From the NCBI GenBank assembly GCA_002747255.1, contig PDUC01000028.1, forward strand, positions 45,515 through 109,514: a stretch of DNA of 64,000 nt, in the 5' to 3' direction. The DNA comes from Acidobacteriota bacterium (GTDB lineage: Bacteria; Acidobacteriota; Holophagae; Acanthopleuribacterales; Acanthopleuribacteraceae). Positions within the stretch are counted from its first letter, which is position 1; each line of letters opens with the position of its first letter. Positions 18,171 through 26,849 of this stretch are shown piece after piece. Made by a program: the position numbers and the translations under genes. The notes under the pieces were generated by a model. It worked only from the letters and a program-made list of their open reading frames with translations. It did no database searches and had not been told where the DNA came from.

Positions 18171-19679
18171 ATGAAGAAGACAATAATAGACAAGAGTTTG
18201 CGATTGGTAGAAAAAGCGGGCAATGCTCTTCCCCATCCAGCCACGCTCTTTGCCTTGATGGCGGGAAGCATCCTCATCCTCTCATTGATAGCATCTACGT
18301 TAGATTGGCAGGCGGCTTACCCATCGAGCGGCGAAGTGGTACACTCGGTCAACTTATTGAATCGAGAGGGACTACACCGTATTTTAAGAGAAACGGTAAG
18401 CAACTTCACCAGTTTCGCTCCACTGGGAATTGTCATTGTGGCCATGCTGGGGATTGGGATTGCCGAAAGCAGCGGTCTGATCAGTGCGGGCATCCGTCTG
18501 CTGGTGCTCTCTGCCCCCAAACGCATTCTCACTTTTACACTGGTCTTCTCCGGTGTTCTTTCCAATCTGGCCAGTGATGTTGGCTACGTTCTGCTGGTAC
18601 CTTTGGCCGGAACCATTTTTATTTCCATTAAAAGACATCCCATTGTCGGCATGGCGGCGGCTTTTGCGGGTGTTTCCGGTGGGTTCAGTGCCAACCTCTT
18701 CATAGGCACTGTTGATCCCTTGTTAGCGGGACTCTCCACGGAAGCGGCTCAAATTGTGGATGCCAGTTACGAAGTCAACCCCATGGGGAACTGGTATTTC
18801 ATGGCCGTTTCCACTTTTATGATTGCATTTGTCGGAACCTGGGTAACGGAAACGTTTGTGGCGCCCAGGTTTGACACCTACCAGGGAGAACAGGAACGTC
18901 TTATGGAGCTGAGCCCTACAGAAAAAAAAGGGTTGTTACTGGCAACGCTGACCTGCGCAGCCCTTCTCCTGATCATGTGCCTGGGTCTGTTCCTTCCGGG
19001 TGGTATCTTCCGCGGTATGGACGGGGAAATCTTATCCAGCCCTCTTATTAAGGGAGTGGTTACGGTTCTTTTCATCATGTCCGCAGCCATGGGCATTGTC
19101 TATGGCATGGTAACCGGAAAATACAAAAACGACAGTGACGTCATGGTGGGTATGAGCGAGACAGTTAAAACGCTCGGCATGTACATTGTACTGGTCTTTT
19201 TTGCAGCCCAATTTGTCGCCTACTTCAAATGGACCCATCTTGGAATCATTTTTGCCATCCACGGTGCCAATGCCCTGGAGGCATCAGGTCTCGGTTTAAT
19301 TCCTCTGGTCATTATGTTCATCCTTCTCTCTGGCTGTATCAACATGATGATGGGCTCGGCATCAGCCAAATGGGCCATTATGGCTCCAGTCTTCATACCC
19401 ATGTTCATGCTGCTTGGCTATTCCCCTGAGTTGACACAGGTTGTCTATCGCATTGGGGACAGTGTCACCAATATTATTTCCCCTATGATGAGTTTTTTCG
19501 CATTAATTATTGCCTTTTTCCAAAAATACGAAAAAGACTCCGGCATCGGCACCATTATCGCCACCATGCTGCCCTATACCATCGTCTTCTCTATCGCCTG
19601 GACTCTTTTACTTATCCTTTGGATCACACTCGGCATTCCTCTCGGTCCTGGAGCTGGCTTGTTCTACAAGGCCGGTTAA
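18171..19679 (+). CDS. AbgT-family transporter
   Basis: A 502-residue inner-membrane protein with about 11-13 hydrophobic segments. The start region KAGNALPHPATLFALMAGS is characteristic of the AbgT family, known for uptake of p-aminobenzoyl-glutamate and, in some members, efflux of sulfonamides. Conserved internal motifs SNLASDVGYVLLVPLAG, SGGFSANLFIGTVDPLLAG and GSASAKWAIMAPVF are present. It is divergent from cydA and has no operon partner, so the substrate cannot be read from context. The upstream ribosome-binding site is weak (AAAGG). Confidence 0.93.
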   Translation: MKKTIIDKSLRLVEKAGNALPHPATLFALMAGSILILSLIASTLDWQAAYPSSGEVVHSVNLLNREGLHRILRETVSNFTSFAPLGIVIVAMLGIGIAESSGLISAGIRLLVLSAPKRILTFTLVFSGVLSNLASDVGYVLLVPLAGTIFISIKRHPIVGMAAAFAGVSGGFSANLFIGTVDPLLAGLSTEAAQIVDASYEVNPMGNWYFMAVSTFMIAFVGTWVTETFVAPRFDTYQGEQERLMELSPTEKKGLLLATLTCAALLLIMCLGLFLPGGIFRGMDGEILSSPLIKGVVTVLFIMSAAMGIVYGMVTGKYKNDSDVMVGMSETVKTLGMYIVLVFFAAQFVAYFKWTHLGIIFAIHGANALEASGLGLIPLVIMFILLSGCINMMMGSASAKWAIMAPVFIPMFMLLGYSPELTQVVYRIGDSVTNIISPMMSFFALIIAFFQKYEKDSGIGTIIATMLPYTIVFSIAWTLLLILWITLGIPLGPGAGLFYKAG

Positions 19680-20001
19680 GCCTAAAAACCCCGTTCAATT
19701 TGAGCGACGTTGTTGAAACTCAGTCTCTTTTCTTAAAATAACCTCGCCAACGTGCGAACAGATTTTACGGACCTGCCAGACACTCTGGGAAAGCGCGAAA
19801 ACATCAACGAACCAGAATTTGGAATTAAAATACAAAAAACTTCTTTCCAGCGAACGCCTTGTCTAATGTGCTAAAAACCACCAGGACAACTCTTCAAAGC
19901 GATTGTTTGAAAACAAATGAATTCATTTCCGTACAAACAGGATGTTGATTGCAGCACCTAAACAGCCGTCATCGAGCTGAACTTTGCACACAGGAGGCAA
20001 C
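19680..20001. other. Intergenic region, no gene recognised
   Basis: About 320 bases between the AbgT transporter and the small membrane protein. No RNA gene, terminator or family-like frame was recognised. Confidence 0.45.
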
Positions 20002-20199
20002 ATGCGCACTTTCTTACTATGGATACTTCTTCTCTTTTTCTGCTGGCCTCTGGCAATTCTTGTACTGATTGCCTATCCCATCATTTGGGTTCTTTTAATC
20101 CCTTTCAAGCTTTTTGGTATTGCAGTGGATGGTATTCTCGATTTCATTACAGCCCTTATCAGATTGCCAGCCAGAATTCTCGACAAGATCGCCTCTTAA
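20002..20199 (+). CDS. Small membrane protein of unknown function
   Basis: A 65-residue protein beginning MRTFLLWILLLFFCWPLA. Residues about 3-40 are almost continuously hydrophobic, enough for one long or two short membrane helices, and the C-terminal 25 residues form a probable amphipathic helix ending PARILDKIAS. The ATG at 20002 follows a perfect AGGAGG at seven bases; an ATG six codons upstream has no site. Strong translation signals and helical regularity argue that it is real. I do not recognise a named family. Confidence 0.72.
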   Translation: MRTFLLWILLLFFCWPLAILVLIAYPIIWVLLIPFKLFGIAVDGILDFITALIRLPARILDKIAS

Positions 20200-20350
20200 A
20201 ACTCTCTGACAAGATCGAATAAAACCAATACATCTATCCATAGCCCAAATAAAGGGTGTTTTATTGTAAATATCGTCTTTTTCATCATTAATTATCCAAT
20301 TTATATGGTAAATTGAGCCGTGGGATTATGTCCCATGGAGGAGAGAAAAA

Positions 20351-21796
20351 ATGCGTCAAAAAACAAGTATCAAAAATTTTATGGAGCTCGCTTACGATCA
20401 ATTGGAAGCGATGAATCTGGAGGCCATCAAACGGGTCAAAGACCGCACCCCTGCCAGTGAACTTAAAAAATACTACATCAGCTATCTCAAGAACGAGCCG
20501 GCATTAAAGGCGGTAACCGTTTGCTTTTCAGACCTGGAAGGTCGTTTTCATCGCCTTGATTACGATAAAAAATTCCTGCTAAAAGCCCATGACAACCTCA
20601 CCTTTGACGGATCATCCATCAAGGGTTTTTCACACGTCATGGAATCCGACTTGCGGCTTGAAATTGACTGGGGTTCTTTTCGCTGGCTGCCCAGCGATAT
20701 TTTCGGCCCCGGGAAGGTCATGGTTTTTTCGTTTATTAAGGATCGCGAAGGTAAAACTTATGAATCGGATCTGCGCGGAAGATTGCGAGATTTCACCCAG
20801 TCACTCTACAAAAAAGAGGGCATCACCGCTAATTTCGCCGTTGAGTGCGAGGGCTTTCTGCTGAAAGGTCCCAACGCAGAGCAGCGCTTTGATCCCAAAA
20901 AGGGATTGAAAATGATCTCCAGTGGAGGCTATTTCAATGCCCTGCCCAACGATCCCTTGCGCCTGTTTATCGATCAATTCGCAGAGGGCTTGCGCTGCAT
21001 GGGCTTTATTAACGAAAAGGATCACCCGGAAGTGGCGCCGTCTCAATTTGAATTGAACTACACCTACACCGATCCCCTCATGGCAGCGGATTTGCTCCAG
21101 GTTTACAAACTGGTAGCGCGACAGGTAGCTGCCAACAACGGCAACACGGCCTGTTTCCTGCCTAAACCCATTGTTGGCATTAACGGCAGCGGCATGCACT
21201 GTAACATTTCTTTAAGCAAAGGCGGCAGAAACCTCTTCTGGGATAAAAAAGGTGAGGAAAACATCTCGAAAAGAGCCTGGAATTTTGTCGACCGTTTACT
21301 CTGTAACGCCAATGAGATCTGCCTGATCATGAACCCCAGTGTCAATGCCTACCGCCGCCTTGATCCCGCTTTTGAAGCACCCAACCAAATTAAGTCTTCG
21401 GCGGTGGATCGCACATCCATGGTTCGCATACCCCTCGGCAACAAATCCTCAGCGCGAATTGAAGTGAGGACTGTATCACCGGATACCAACCCCTATCTCC
21501 TGTTCTACACGCTCCTGAAAACTGGCCTGGAGGGGCCTTTGCCCCCTGCCATATCCAGTGAGGGACGCAGAAGTCGCACTCGTTTCCTGCCCGGTAATAT
21601 CAACGATGCCATTAAACACTTCAAGGGCAGTAAACATGTGACAAAGCTTTTGGGTAAGAATGTCAAAGAAAAGTACACGAATTTAAAAACAGCCACCGCG
21701 GACCGGTCGCCAAAGGAACTGGGAAACCACATCAAGTTGAGTGAAGTTATTTTCCATCATGAAGTGACCAATCAGTATCTCTGGAGTCGGTTTTAG
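20351..21796 (+). CDS. glnA: Glutamine synthetase, type I
   Basis: Makes glutamine from glutamate, ammonia and ATP. 481 residues. Type I motifs are clear: LTFDGSSIKGF, the EVAPSQFELNY segment, GINGSGMHCNIS (GSGMHxH normally, here Asn-Ile-Ser after Cys), NPSVNAYRRLDP and the APNQIKSS stretch. The adenylylation-loop motif NLYDLP of the beta subgroup is absent, so control by AMP transfer is unlikely. The family spelling is somewhat divergent and an N-terminal extension of about 40 residues precedes the usual start of the fold. The ATG at 20351 follows GGAGGAG. A small hairpin (TGGGA/TCCCA) sits just upstream of that site. A bidirectional terminator follows. Confidence 0.9.
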   Translation: MRQKTSIKNFMELAYDQLEAMNLEAIKRVKDRTPASELKKYYISYLKNEPALKAVTVCFSDLEGRFHRLDYDKKFLLKAHDNLTFDGSSIKGFSHVMESDLRLEIDWGSFRWLPSDIFGPGKVMVFSFIKDREGKTYESDLRGRLRDFTQSLYKKEGITANFAVECEGFLLKGPNAEQRFDPKKGLKMISSGGYFNALPNDPLRLFIDQFAEGLRCMGFINEKDHPEVAPSQFELNYTYTDPLMAADLLQVYKLVARQVAANNGNTACFLPKPIVGINGSGMHCNISLSKGGRNLFWDKKGEENISKRAWNFVDRLLCNANEICLIMNPSVNAYRRLDPAFEAPNQIKSSAVDRTSMVRIPLGNKSSARIEVRTVSPDTNPYLLFYTLLKTGLEGPLPPAISSEGRRSRTRFLPGNINDAIKHFKGSKHVTKLLGKNVKEKYTNLKTATADRSPKELGNHIKLSEVIFHHEVTNQYLWSRF

Positions 21797-21860
21797 TCCC
21801 TGCAATGGAGCTGTTCTTTTGAGAATGGTTCATAGTCGAAAAAATCAAAACGTATCCATA

Positions 21861-21899
21861 AAAAAAGCCCTGGATCAACTCTTGACCCAGGGCTTTTTT
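21861..21899. terminator. Bidirectional terminator between glnA and the IPTL-CTERM gene
   Basis: A perfect 13-bp stem (21861-21873 with 21887-21899) reading AAAAAAGCCCTGG and its complement. A-run and T-run ends serve both strands; glnA and the IPTL gene converge here. Confidence 0.9.
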
Positions 21900-21917
21900 G
21901 TTATAGAAAGATTATTC

Positions 21918-22577
21918 TTATTTTCTTCTCAAATAGACGAGTCCCGCAATGGCAAACAGAGCGACAAAGGCGATCATGCCCCATTCTGACATGGTGGGAA
22001 CATTGCCGGCAGGCCCGCCAGCACCGAGTACGATATCATCAGTTTCAACAACTCCAGTAGCATCGTCACAGGCTACGGGGTCGGGGTAAGAAACCGAGGT
22101 AAGTACGTGTGGCTCAGAACCCCAGGCATCGCCTTCCATCTGCCAGGCTACGATTGCACCTTCAACAGAACCTGAAGCGGTAACAGTAACTTCAAACAGA
22201 AACTGAGCGCCGCCTCCATATTGGAAGCCGAATCCGCAATCGTTGTCACGTGTGAATGTCACCTTGTTTGCAGTCATAGCAACTACAGGTTCGGATCCAT
22301 TGGTGCCTTGATTGACAGCCTGTCCCGCTGTTACAACCCAACCGGCAGGAAAAACAAATGCCTGCTGCCAAATCCACTCTGCGTTGGTACTAGCATTAGT
22401 AGTAAGGAAGCTGACAGTGTAAGAACCTGAACCGTTGTCAACAATCTCTTCCAACACACATGTTGAACCTTCTATCGTTCGGTTTCCCGTTGCTTGTGCT
22501 AATTTTAATTCCTCTTCAGTTTGACCAAATGCAAACACACTGCAGAACAGTGCCAAAATGCAAATTATTTTTTTCAT
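21918..22577 (-). CDS. Secreted protein with IPTL/PEP-CTERM-type sorting signal
   Basis: A 219-residue exported protein of unknown function. It has an N-terminal signal peptide (MKKIICILALFCSVFAFGQ), a beta-rich middle of about 160 residues with two or three Cys, and a C-terminal tripartite tail: VPTMSEWGM, a hydrophobic helix (IAFVALFAIAGLVYL) and RRK. This tail is an IPTL-CTERM signal, processed by exosortase-like enzymes in Gram-negatives. I chose the ATG at 22577 because GGGGAGAA lies upstream and the signal peptide then starts properly. No exosortase is in the window. The body has no recognised domain. Confidence 0.85.
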   Translation of the reverse strand: MKKIICILALFCSVFAFGQTEEELKLAQATGNRTIEGSTCVLEEIVDNGSGSYTVSFLTTNASTNAEWIWQQAFVFPAGWVVTAGQAVNQGTNGSEPVVAMTANKVTFTRDNDCGFGFQYGGGAQFLFEVTVTASGSVEGAIVAWQMEGDAWGSEPHVLTSVSYPDPVACDDATGVVETDDIVLGAGGPAGNVPTMSEWGMIAFVALFAIAGLVYLRRK

Positions 22578-22597
22578 ATAATTTCTCCCCATTTTTG

Positions 22598-22617
22598 CGT
22601 GTTTTGTAAAAAACACG
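22598..22617. promoter_or_regulatory. Inverted repeat just upstream of the IPTL-CTERM gene
   Basis: CGTGTTTT and AAAACACG pair as an 8-bp stem with a 4-nt loop, about 20 bases before the start codon at 22577. It could be an operator or a 5' mRNA hairpin. Position is the only support for function. Confidence 0.35.
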
Positions 22618-23059
22618 TTAATCAGAGTATCATAATAAGCAGTTTTGTGTACAGTAGTCAACTGTTATTTCATGAAATAATACAGCTCTTTTTTCCTGAA
22701 TAAAACGCATCGGAACCAAACCTCATTCACACTTTCAAGCTGTCATTTTTTCATTTTTTTTGTTCCAAAATGAGTCCAGGAAAGCGTGCATATTATTTTA
22801 AAGTACTGTAAAGCCGTCCAGAATGACCGAACGGGTTCACGTACATTCACATTGTCGGTCCTTCCCTTCCAGACAGATCAAACTCGACTTCTGAACTATT
22901 GGAAAAAATCTCGCGGTTGATGTTTTCACAAAAGCTGCCCGAGTCAGCCTAAGAAAACACTATTTGCTTCTCCAGAACGCTCCTGCCTTTTATGCTAGAC
23001 CGGCATGTTCTTTTTTATGCGGCTCAGCAGCTCAAGTCTCGCTCCCTGCGACCCGTGAT
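22618..23059. other. Intergenic region, no gene recognised
   Basis: About 440 bases between the IPTL gene promoter and the end of the hydrogenase-operon response regulator. No gene, RNA or clear terminator was recognised. Confidence 0.4.
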
Positions 23060-23449
23060 CTAGAGCAGGTCTTTTATTTTCTCAAGCAGAACAGCTGGCT
23101 CAACAGGCTTTTCGATGAACGATTTAACAGGCATGAAATCGTCACTTATATCCGAATCCGAGAAGCCGAAGGACATATTGCTGCGCTGATTGACCGCACT
23201 GAGAAGAATAACGGGAATCTTGCTAAGCGGTTTGGTTTTATGCAGCGTTCTAGCTGCGTTGAAACCGGCCTGAGGATCTTCCGGGAACATGATGTCCAGG
23301 ATAATTAAATCGGGATTCACGCGGGATACGTCTTCTACAAGATGATCGGTGTCCCACTTGATGGCGACGTCATAGCCGTTGGCCTCGAGAATCATCTCCA
23401 GGTTTTCTACAATATCGCGATCATCGTCGATTATTAAAATTTTACTCAT
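23060..23449 (-). CDS. Single-domain response regulator
   Basis: A 129-residue CheY-like receiver with no output domain. The acidic pocket Asp8-Asp9 (LIIDDD), the phosphoacceptor Asp52 (LIILDIMFPED) and Lys113 region (SFIEKPV) are present. Between the last strands a loop of about 15 residues (SNMSFGFSDSDISDD) is unusual. It overlaps the sensor kinase gene by 8 bases, so the two are surely partners. With no DNA-binding domain, it must act through protein contact. It is the last gene of the hydrogenase operon. Confidence 0.92.
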   Translation of the reverse strand: MSKILIIDDDRDIVENLEMILEANGYDVAIKWDTDHLVEDVSRVNPDLIILDIMFPEDPQAGFNAARTLHKTKPLSKIPVILLSAVNQRSNMSFGFSDSDISDDFMPVKSFIEKPVEPAVLLEKIKDLL

Positions 23450-24875
23450 TGTTTTCCCCCTTGGTTTTAGGAATAACTGTTTTAAAAGTCACTTTGAATG
23501 TACTCCCCACACCGACCTCACTCTCAACAGCCAGAACGGCACCATGCAAGCGAACGAGCTCTTTCACCATGGGCAATCCGAGGCCTGTTCCGTTGGGGTT
23601 GTGGGCAACTGCCTGATTTGAGCGAAAGTGCTCATCAAAAATTTTCTCCAGTGCATCACTGGAAATACCAATACCTGAATCTATGACCGAAACAGACACC
23701 TCGTCGCGTTTCTCGACCACTTCCACATCGACCACTTGATCGTTTTTTGAATAGTTGACGGCATTTCGGATTAAATTCGAGAAGAGAGTGGTCAAATGAG
23801 GTCGGGAGCCATTGACGTATACGCTTCTTAAATCGGAACGAAACCGGACTTCTATTTTGCGTTCACGTCCGCGAAGGGCACCTTCATGCGCTTCGGCTTT
23901 GAGAATATCAATCAAGTTTACCGGTTTCAGATTGATATCCGAAACAACCAGGGTCTTGATGTTGCTGAGATGAATAATCGCCGAAATTTTATCCCTCAAC
24001 CGGTCACACCTCTCCCCTATTCGATCGATCACTTTGGCTGCCCTTTCAGGTAACTCTCCGCAATAGCCGTCTCTAAGAGTGTAGACATAGCTCTTAATGG
24101 CCGCGAAAGGAGCTTTTAACTCATGAGTCGCCCTGAGGGTCGCTTGAGTTTTCTCTTTATCCATGTGTTTCAGCATGTGATAGGCTTCTTCCAGTTGTTT
24201 TTCCCTCATTTTTAAACTAACGGTAATTTCGGTAATAATGTACCACGTGATGACATAGCCAAAGCCAATCGCGAAGAAAAACGCCAAGGGCAAAAGCGTT
24301 CCCTTCTCGAGAACGAGATATTTAAAGTGACCATCAAAAATGGAGATACAGGGCAGAATCCCCGCGTATTCCAACATCAACGGAAGTGCGGCGTAAAACC
24401 ACGCAAAAATCACAATAGAGAAGGATTCTCTTCGGGATAGGAAAATACAGGCCAAAATAATGTGAGGAACAAACATCACTAAAAAAGGCGACTCAATGGT
24501 TCCCGTGACGTAATTCAAATAGCTCAACACAAGAAAATCAAGCAGTATCTGAACTCTGATGAAGACGCGCGTCAGCCGACTGTTCTCCAGAGAGGCTTTG
24601 GTGGAAAGAATGTTTTTCCCGAAATAATAATAAATCGTATTCAGCAGGGCAAGAGCTATGGCGCTCCATATAAAACTCAATTTGGGCAGATGCACAATGC
24701 CTGGCCACGACCAATGTGAAACACCCCAAAGCACGACGCAGAGTAACGCGGCAAACCATCGTGTACTGATGAACCAATTAATGCGGTCCATCAACTCCCT
24801 CGACCTCAAGTCCGCGCGATAAGAAGTGGAACTTCCCCAGTCGAAAAAATGACTTCCACCGTTATGATGCTTCAA
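23442..24875 (-). CDS. Membrane sensor histidine kinase in the hydrogenase operon
   Basis: A 477-residue kinase. Residues about 30-225 form six hydrophobic segments with short loops, a membrane-embedded sensor rather than a periplasmic one, similar in plan to RegB/PrrB-type redox kinases. A linker helix leads to HisKA with His251 in RATHELKAPFAAIKSY. The ATPase domain shows NLIRNAVNYSKN (N-box), DSGIGISSDALEKIFDEHF (G1/F) and NGTGLGLPMV (G2). The TTG start at 24875 lies 4 bases after the hypB stop with GAGG seven bases upstream. Its tight placement behind hypB suggests a role tied to hydrogen or redox state, which is inference. Confidence 0.92.
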   Translation of the reverse strand: MKHHNGGSHFFDWGSSTSYRADLRSRELMDRINWFISTRWFAALLCVVLWGVSHWSWPGIVHLPKLSFIWSAIALALLNTIYYYFGKNILSTKASLENSRLTRVFIRVQILLDFLVLSYLNYVTGTIESPFLVMFVPHIILACIFLSRRESFSIVIFAWFYAALPLMLEYAGILPCISIFDGHFKYLVLEKGTLLPLAFFFAIGFGYVITWYIITEITVSLKMREKQLEEAYHMLKHMDKEKTQATLRATHELKAPFAAIKSYVYTLRDGYCGELPERAAKVIDRIGERCDRLRDKISAIIHLSNIKTLVVSDINLKPVNLIDILKAEAHEGALRGRERKIEVRFRSDLRSVYVNGSRPHLTTLFSNLIRNAVNYSKNDQVVDVEVVEKRDEVSVSVIDSGIGISSDALEKIFDEHFRSNQAVAHNPNGTGLGLPMVKELVRLHGAVLAVESEVGVGSTFKVTFKTVIPKTKGENNE

Positions 24876-24879
24876 CGAT

Positions 24880-25740
24880 TCACCTCACCAAATCCATTAA
24901 ATACGCCAGCCAGGATGCCATGCCGTCACCCGTTTTGGCACTTAACTCGAATATTTTGGCATCAGGTCTGATTTTTCGTATATTCTTTCTACAGGCTGCC
25001 ATATCCCACTCCAAATGTGGAACCAGATCCGTTTTCGTCAGCACCACCACCGGCGCGTCCGCAAACAGGACGGGATACTTCAGAGGTTTATCTTCGCCTT
25101 CTGTCACCGATAAAAGCGCGATTTTGAAGTGTTCACCCAAATCAAAAGCGGCCGGACAAACCAGGTTACCGACATTCTCGATGAACAGGAGTTCGGTGTC
25201 CTCTGTAACCACTTTTTCAAGAAAGGGCTTCAATCGGCCGGCATCCAGGTGACAAGCGCTGAAGGTTTCTATCTGCGCGACAGGTGCCCCTTTACCTGAG
25301 AGCCGTTGCGCGTCGTTATCTGTCTGCTGATCTCCCGCTATCACGGCTGCTTGACACTTTCCCCGCAGCGCTTCCAGCGTTTTTTCAAGTAAAAGCGTTT
25401 TGCCGGAGCCCGGTGATGAGATGAGGTTGACCGTCATCACCTCCCGCTCTTGCAGCCAGGCCCTGTTTCGCGCGGCCAGGCGGTCGTTCTCCGCGAGAAC
25501 CCGGGTTTCAAGTTCGATGGTTCTGCTGCCCGCGGACTCGCCACCCGAAGAACTGTGATCGTGATGATGATCGTGGTCAGGATGGTGATGATGATCGTGA
25601 TGATGATCGTGGTGGTGATCGTGATGGTGATCGCAATCGCCATGATGATGGTGATGATCGCAATCGTGGGAATGAGGAGGCTCTTTCATTTTCCCAAATA
25701 CTCTTTCATTGCCCGCTTGGCAGCCACAGTCCTGACACAT
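24880..25740 (-). CDS. hypB: Hydrogenase nickel-insertion GTPase HypB, His-rich
   Basis: GTPase that delivers nickel, with HypA, to the hydrogenase large subunit. 286 residues. The N-terminus MCQDCGC holds the three cysteines (2, 5, 7) of the high-affinity nickel site. Residues 23-62 contain 25 histidines mixed with Asp, a nickel-storage segment. The G domain has the P-loop SSPGSGKTLLLE, IENVGNLVCPAAFDLG and the guanine motif TKTD. It overlaps hypA by one base. The His-rich stretch corresponds to a repetitive DNA tract at 25555-25674. Confidence 0.98.
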   Translation of the reverse strand: MCQDCGCQAGNERVFGKMKEPPHSHDCDHHHHHGDCDHHHDHHHDHHHDHHHHPDHDHHHDHSSSGGESAGSRTIELETRVLAENDRLAARNRAWLQEREVMTVNLISSPGSGKTLLLEKTLEALRGKCQAAVIAGDQQTDNDAQRLSGKGAPVAQIETFSACHLDAGRLKPFLEKVVTEDTELLFIENVGNLVCPAAFDLGEHFKIALLSVTEGEDKPLKYPVLFADAPVVVLTKTDLVPHLEWDMAACRKNIRKIRPDAKIFELSAKTGDGMASWLAYLMDLVR

Positions 25741-26081
25741 TATTCCACCTCTATTGTCTTTATTTTAAAGTCTCGACCGGCGAGAATGTCCACGCCGGTA
25801 TGCCCGCACGCGGCACAGTAAACAGCGGGAAACTCCGGCTGAGACTCTTGTCCGCAGCTTTCGCATTGCACTGTTACGGGAACTTCTTCTATTTCCAAAC
25901 GCGCGCCTTCCAACCGCGTTCCTCTGGCCGCCATGGGGAAGCAGAACGCCATGGGTTCTCTTTCAACCCCGGAGAGCGCCCCTATTTCCAGGGTAACTTT
26001 CAACAGCCTGGAGGCCTTTTCACGCCGCATGATGTCATCCAACTGTTCCACCATATTCATTGCCAGAGTGAGTTCATGCAT
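25740..26081 (-). CDS. hypA: Hydrogenase nickel metallochaperone HypA
   Basis: Small nickel and zinc binding protein that hands nickel to the hydrogenase large subunit with HypB. 113 residues. The nickel ligands are at the N-terminus (MHELTLAMN, His2). The structural zinc site is formed by two CxxC motifs (Cys73/Cys76 in CESC, Cys89/Cys92 in CAAC). It overlaps hypC by 8 bases and hypB by one base. Confidence 0.97.
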   Translation of the reverse strand: MHELTLAMNMVEQLDDIMRREKASRLLKVTLEIGALSGVEREPMAFCFPMAARGTRLEGARLEIEEVPVTVQCESCGQESQPEFPAVYCAACGHTGVDILAGRDFKIKTIEVE

Positions 26082-26376
26082 GGGTCTGACCTCGTTCCCG
26101 ATCCTCTACAGGCGCAATCAGCTGTACATCGGTTCCCAGCTCTTCGCGATAAACTTCAGCCAGGCGATCGAAGAGCCGCAGCCTTGTATCGGCTTCATCT
26201 ACATTGAGTTTTTCAATGGCAATCCCCGCGTGCACAAGTACGTAATCGTTCATGGCGGGATGGTCAATCAAGCTGAGGTCCACAGAATAGGAGCTTCCCT
26301 CCAGATCAACCACGCCGAGCGTGCGATCACCCTCTTGCCTGACTTCAATAATTTTTAAAGGAACAGCTAGGCACAT
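26074..26376 (-). CDS. hypC: Hydrogenase assembly chaperone HypC
   Basis: Chaperone that binds the immature large subunit and, with HypD, builds the Fe(CN)2CO group. 100 residues. The essential N-terminal Cys2 is present in MCLAVPLKIIEV. The OB-fold body is standard; a longer C-terminal tail (about 15 residues) is slightly unusual. HypD, HypE and HypF are not in the window and must be elsewhere. It overlaps the protease gene by 10 bases. Confidence 0.97.
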   Translation of the reverse strand: MCLAVPLKIIEVRQEGDRTLGVVDLEGSSYSVDLSLIDHPAMNDYVLVHAGIAIEKLNVDEADTRLRLFDRLAEVYREELGTDVQLIAPVEDRERGQTHA

Positions 26377-26849
26377 GTTTTCTCCAGAATAAACGCTTCA
26401 ATGCTCTTTCTGCATGTCAACAAAATGGCGGGGAAACGCGCTTCCATTTCAGATGTCATCCTGGTTGAAGGTGAACAGTCGAATGGCTGCACGCCGTAGA
26501 TCCGGGCATCGATGGAACACCCCAGGGCCGAGACCAGTTGAAGGGCTTCCTGCACTCCAAACCCGTGTGTTGACACAGAAGACGATCTCAGCTTCAGGGC
26601 GTTTTGATTGAAGGTGCGTGTTTCACCGGGCGGGATTCCCATATCGGCGCAGTCGATCAAGAAGACCGCTCGATGTTCCAGATCCATGAGCTCCTGGGCC
26701 AAGGTCAAACCATCGACATCCGCCCAGAACTTCTTTTCAATGTTTCCAGAAAAGGTATCCATTTTTTTCAGCAAATGCAAACCAACGGCATCGTCCGATG
26801 CCATTGGTGAGCCAAGTGCTGCAACGACAATGGGTTTTTCTATCATCAA
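26367..26849 (-). CDS. Hydrogenase maturation endopeptidase
   Basis: Protease of the HyaD/HybD/HycI family that removes the C-terminal tail of the large subunit after nickel insertion. 160 residues. The nickel-sensing acidic residues are seen in LGSPMASDDAVGLHLL and in the DCADMGIPPGE segment, and a later His lies in SVSTHGFGVQE. It overlaps the large subunit stop by four bases. Its presence matches the eight-residue removable tail seen on that subunit. Confidence 0.92.
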   Translation of the reverse strand: MMIEKPIVVAALGSPMASDDAVGLHLLKKMDTFSGNIEKKFWADVDGLTLAQELMDLEHRAVFLIDCADMGIPPGETRTFNQNALKLRSSSVSTHGFGVQEALQLVSALGCSIDARIYGVQPFDCSPSTRMTSEMEARFPAILLTCRKSIEAFILEKTCA

